The translations under genes were made by a program, and so were the position numbers. A stretch of 64,000 nt of DNA from DAHUXT01 sp036273675 (GTDB lineage: Bacteria; Chloroflexota; Ktedonobacteria; Ktedonobacterales; JADMIN01), in assembly GCA_036273675.1 (NCBI GenBank), contig DASUHD010000035.1, positions 1 through 64,000 of the forward strand. Reading direction: 5' to 3'. Positions 61,029 through 64,000 of this stretch are shown here, piece by piece; the first letter of the stretch is position 1; the number at the start of each line of letters is the position of its first letter. The notes under the pieces are model-generated. The model was not told the DNA's origin and searched no databases. It worked only from the letters and a program-made list of their open reading frames with translations.

Positions 61029-63143
61029 TCAACCGTGAATATCCGACGCCGTGGCGACATCGATCGCATGACGCTGTGATAACAGCACCTGTTTGCGGGT
61101 CATCAGCGTGCGCAACGCCTCGTCGTCGTCAGCCTCGCGTACCAGATAGTCCAGCTCGGCCATCTCGGCTTTCAACCGCATCCGCTTCAGCCGATAGGCG
61201 GCTTTGCTGGCGATTTTCGTCAGCGCCGGGCCGGAGTCGGGCAGAAGCAGCGAGACGCGCGCGCCAGCCTCCATGGCCACCTGGCGTAGCTCCTCGGGCA
61301 ACATCGCGATGAATGCGCCACTTTCATCCTGGGCGGATGGGGCTAGTTTCCCCTCGCGCGTCGCCATCGCGAAGATGGCGTAAATCGCGCGCATATCCGC
61401 ACTGGTGAAGTCGCTCTCATCGAGAATCGCGAAGATATCCATCCATGTCGCGGGATTCGCCGCCAGCAACCCAATGCAGTACTCCGCCTGTGAGAGTTCC
61501 GCCAGCAGCTCGCCCGTCGCCCCCGCGGCGCCCGAAGCTCTATAGTTGAAGAACGGCCCAGTGGGCGACCCTTCCGCCTGACGGTACTTTGGTCCGGTGG
61601 GGTCGTCAGCTTCGCCTGAATCTGCTTGTCCAGAATCTACCGGGCCGCGTGCCTGTCCACCCTGTCCACCCTGTCCGCCCTGCGCGCGCGTCTCACGGTC
61701 CAGCCGTCGGCGTGTCTGGGCGAGGTCGCGTTGCACGTCACGCACGTCGAGATGCAGATGGGCGGCCAGTCGGTCCGCGTACTCGCCAGCCAGCGTGCGA
61801 TTGCGCACCTCCGCCAGAATGGGCAGCAACCGGCGCGACGCCTCTAGCTTGCCCTGCGGCGTATCCAGCGCGAGGTCGGCGGTCTGGGCAGCGATCAGGT
61901 AATCGATCAGCGGGGCTGATTGCTCGATAGCCTGCTGCCAGCCCGCTGGGTCGCGCCGCGCGAATTCGTCGGGGTCTTCGTGCGGCGGCAACTTGGCGAC
62001 AGTGATCTCGGCGTCCACCTGCTCCTCGAAACGGACGATGCCCCGTGGCATGCCGCGCTTGCCGCTATATGTCGCCCAGCCCTCCTGTTGCGCGCGCGTG
62101 TTGTCTGGCGCTGGCCCAGGCACCGGCACGACAACGCGGTCAAACGCCTGCTGCGCGACGGTGATGCCACGCAGCGTAGCCGATTCGCCCGCCGCGTCGG
62201 GATCGAGGGCGAGCGTGACCCGGCGCGTCAGCTTCTTGATCTGGCGGATGTGCTTCTCGGTGATGGCGCTGCCGATGCAGGCGACGACGTTGCGCGTGCC
62301 GTACTGGTGCGTCACCACGGCATCCATATAGCCCTCGACGATCACGATGCGATTGCCACGGCGAATGGCGTCGCGGGCAAGATCGAGGCCGTAAAGGGTC
62401 GCGCTTTTGTCGAAGAGCAGCGTCTGAGGAGTGTTGAGGTACTTGGGGTTACTGCCATCCAATGCGCGCGCGCCAAAGGCGATGGTCTGGCCGCGCGCGT
62501 CGCGGATGGGGAATATCACCCGATTGCGGAAATAGCCGTAGATGCCGCCGCCCCGCGTCGCCTCCCGTTCCCGCGCCAGCCCTACTTCGACCAGCTCTTT
62601 CTCGCTATAGCCGACGCCCAGCAGATACTGCGTCAGCGCGTCGCCATCGGGCGCATAGCCCAGCCGCCACTGCGCGATGGAATCGTTGCTGACGCCGCGC
62701 GAGTCGAGGTACGAGCGGCAATATTGGGCGCTGGTGGATTGCAGCAGCTGGTGGTGGAACCAGATGGCGGCGGCCTCGTTGAGCGCGCGCATGCGTTTGC
62801 GGGCGGAGGTCTCGGCGGCTTCTTCAGCGCTTTCTGGGTGGCCGCCGCGCTCCAGTGGGACTCCTGCGCGTTCGGCCAACAGCTCCAGCGCCTCACGGAA
62901 ATCGAGCGATTGCTGCTTCTGGACGAAGGTGATGATGTCGCCGCGCTCGCCGCAGCCGAAGCAGTGCCAGTCCTGCTTATCGGGGAAGACGTAGAATGAC
63001 GGGGTGCGCTCGCCGTGGAAGGGGCAGAGACCCTTGAAGGCCTTGCCAGACTTCTTCAGCGAAACAACCGCCCCAATTTCTTCGACGATGTCGAGCTTTT
63101 GCTTGATGCGCTCGATAATGCTCGTAGCTTCCGTTGCCGTGAT
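61029..63143 (-). CDS. dnaG: DNA primase, no standard start codon
   Basis: About 704 residues when read from the first in-frame codon that gives a family-like N-terminus. The CHC2 zinc finger has Cys40, His43, Cys61 and Cys64 (GLCPFHGERTPSF and DWHCFGCG). The TOPRIM core has RIVIVEGYMDAVV and TLALDPDAAG. The C-terminal helicase-binding region follows. It makes RNA primers for replication. Upstream of the zinc finger there is no ATG, GTG or TTG before a TGA; the candidates are ATC at 63141-63143 and ATT at 63117-63119, the latter with GGAAG upstream. TTG 62879 would cut away the zinc finger. Confidence 0.88.
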   Translation of the reverse strand: MTATEATSIIERIKQKLDIVEEIGAVVSLKKSGKAFKGLCPFHGERTPSFYVFPDKQDWHCFGCGERGDIITFVQKQQSLDFREALELLAERAGVPLERGGHPESAEEAAETSARKRMRALNEAAAIWFHHQLLQSTSAQYCRSYLDSRGVSNDSIAQWRLGYAPDGDALTQYLLGVGYSEKELVEVGLAREREATRGGGIYGYFRNRVIFPIRDARGQTIAFGARALDGSNPKYLNTPQTLLFDKSATLYGLDLARDAIRRGNRIVIVEGYMDAVVTHQYGTRNVVACIGSAITEKHIRQIKKLTRRVTLALDPDAAGESATLRGITVAQQAFDRVVVPVPGPAPDNTRAQQEGWATYSGKRGMPRGIVRFEEQVDAEITVAKLPPHEDPDEFARRDPAGWQQAIEQSAPLIDYLIAAQTADLALDTPQGKLEASRRLLPILAEVRNRTLAGEYADRLAAHLHLDVRDVQRDLAQTRRRLDRETRAQGGQGGQGGQARGPVDSGQADSGEADDPTGPKYRQAEGSPTGPFFNYRASGAAGATGELLAELSQAEYCIGLLAANPATWMDIFAILDESDFTSADMRAIYAIFAMATREGKLAPSAQDESGAFIAMLPEELRQVAMEAGARVSLLLPDSGPALTKIASKAAYRLKRMRLKAEMAELDYLVREADDDEALRTLMTRKQVLLSQRHAIDVATASDIHG

Positions 63144-63211
63144 CCTCTGAGGGAGAACCGCCCCTCAGGCCGTGCCAGGTGTGTCAGCGAACGAGACTGA
63201 CACGGAAACAG

Positions 63212-63916
63212 TCAGGTGTCGCTAGATGTGCTCGATTTGCTGGAATCGTCACGTTCGCTGGCGTCGGTCAGGTGGCGCGCCACGGCGACAATCACTCCAA
63301 TGGCCGCCAGCCCGGCGAGCAGTCCGCCGCCGATCAGCGCCGCGCGTCGTAGCCACACGCGCTGCTCTGGTTCGAGCGCCATGCTGCCTTTGGGCATGAC
63401 GACCACCCGCCCGCGTGGCGTGGTGAGATGACGCACACCAGCGCTGGCGGGCGCGAGTGTCTTGCCGCGAAGAGCGTTAATGGTGCGGTCGCGCAACGCT
63501 CCGGCGAATTGTTCCGCCGAGCCATTCCACGCGGTGCGGCGCTCGCTGTGTAGCCCCGCCAGCACCGGCGACTTGATTTCCCAGTCCGAGGCTACCAACG
63601 TCTGCTCATCCTGTTGGACGAGATCGAGCAGCCCATGCCCGCTGAACGGCCCATCAGGCCCGTGGCCTTCCAGGTCGGCGCGCAGATGGGTAGGCGATTG
63701 CACGGCGCTGAGCGTGAGCATGAGGGTGTAGACATCCGCGCCGGGGCCGCGCCGCAGCCGGATCTCGTAGATGATTGGCTGCTCGCCCATAGCGGGACCA
63801 AGCTGCGTCAGACGCTCACAGCCCGGAATGATCTGGCCGAGCATATCCGGGTTTGTCAGGGTGGAAAAAACGTCTTCGATGGGCGCAGGAAAGATATACG
63901 TACCTTCAATACGCAT
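63212..63916 (-). CDS. SRPBCC/CoxG-like protein with C-terminal membrane helix
   Basis: A protein of about 234 residues. The SRPBCC fold covers residues 1-150 (MRIEGTYIFPAPIEDVFSTL and NPDMLGQIIPGCERL, as in CoxG-type polyketide cyclase-like proteins). A short helix (LIGGGLLAGLAAIGVIVAVA) near the C-terminus anchors it, and the tail is charged. CoxG proteins attach CO dehydrogenase to the membrane, but no cox genes are present, so its partner is unknown. GAGGAG precedes ATG 63916. It lies 68 bases upstream of dnaG on the same strand and may share its transcript. Confidence 0.75.
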   Translation of the reverse strand: MRIEGTYIFPAPIEDVFSTLTNPDMLGQIIPGCERLTQLGPAMGEQPIIYEIRLRRGPGADVYTLMLTLSAVQSPTHLRADLEGHGPDGPFSGHGLLDLVQQDEQTLVASDWEIKSPVLAGLHSERRTAWNGSAEQFAGALRDRTINALRGKTLAPASAGVRHLTTPRGRVVVMPKGSMALEPEQRVWLRRAALIGGGLLAGLAAIGVIVAVARHLTDASERDDSSKSSTSSDT

Positions 63917-64000
63917 CCATAGCTCCTCACCGCCTGCGGAGACTGCCGTCTGGTAGTCTCCAGTATACGCCACGCGCTCGCTGAATCGCCAGGTGAGCGC

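Noticed and set aside
61920..62999. 359-codon open frame on the plus strand
   Set aside because: Antisense to dnaG, which has clear zinc-finger and TOPRIM motifs; the frame has no family-like features.

Overview
The window looks like a high-GC chromosomal segment of a member of the Chloroflexota, possibly a Ktedonobacteria-like lineage. This is an inference from gene style, not a measurement: many lipoproteins with Thr/Pro-rich tails, a TreT-type trehalose synthase, YncE/BamB-like beta-propellers, GtrA and DUF4126 proteins, an ArsA/Get3 ATPase, and many IS607/IS605-type remnants. There are no rRNA or tRNA genes and no CRISPR array. Most genes are short transcription units on both strands.

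Layout. 1-7 kb: the tail of a type I restriction HsdR subunit, a dimethylformamidase-large-subunit-like protein, a lipoprotein/membrane-protein pair and a voltage-sensor K+ channel. 7-18 kb is scarred accessory DNA: an APH-type kinase next to an IS5-type transposase stub, an 11-bp tandem repeat, a truncated phage tail protein followed by a C39-like cysteine peptidase (lysis remnant), a head-to-head junction of two 5'-truncated genes (PAP2 phosphatase and hexapeptide acyltransferase), a GH3 lipoprotein, a lytic transglycosylase, two TPR genes and a holin-like protein. 18-24 kb: membrane proteins, a GtrA protein, a tnpB 3'-end/omega-RNA-like scar, a 1.2-kb stretch without genes, and csrA with a long disordered tail.

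22.6-42.5 kb: a streptogramin-lyase-like propeller downstream of a UbiD decarboxylase, a BRO-N regulator, a two-gene ABC exporter, a FAD oxidoreductase, a PQQ-like propeller lipoprotein, treT, a spermidine-synthase-like enzyme, rlmI, an ArsA-type ATPase, OsmC and pterin dehydratase, then a GAF histidine kinase and a lone receiver protein. 42.8-44.2 kb is an internally deleted IS607-type element whose tnpA is cut to 17 codons. 44-54 kb: TetR divergent from an FMN alpha-hydroxy-acid oxidase, DUF4126, a propeller protein, rph with a duplicated 3' end bracketing a ~1-kb mini-island, GAPDH, an EamA transporter, an alpha/beta hydrolase and Mog.

54-64 kb: the mog leader is packed with hairpins. Beside it, a strong promoter drives a purine (guanine-type) riboswitch ahead of an NCS2 purine permease. 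Next come a class-C serine hydrolase and a membrane protein. The window ends with an SRPBCC-dnaG-rpoD cluster closed by a good terminator, in which dnaG has no ATG, GTG or TTG start codon. Several families of dispersed palindromes (GC-rich REP-like units and CCCCTCCCC/GGGGAGGGG hairpins) sit between genes throughout.
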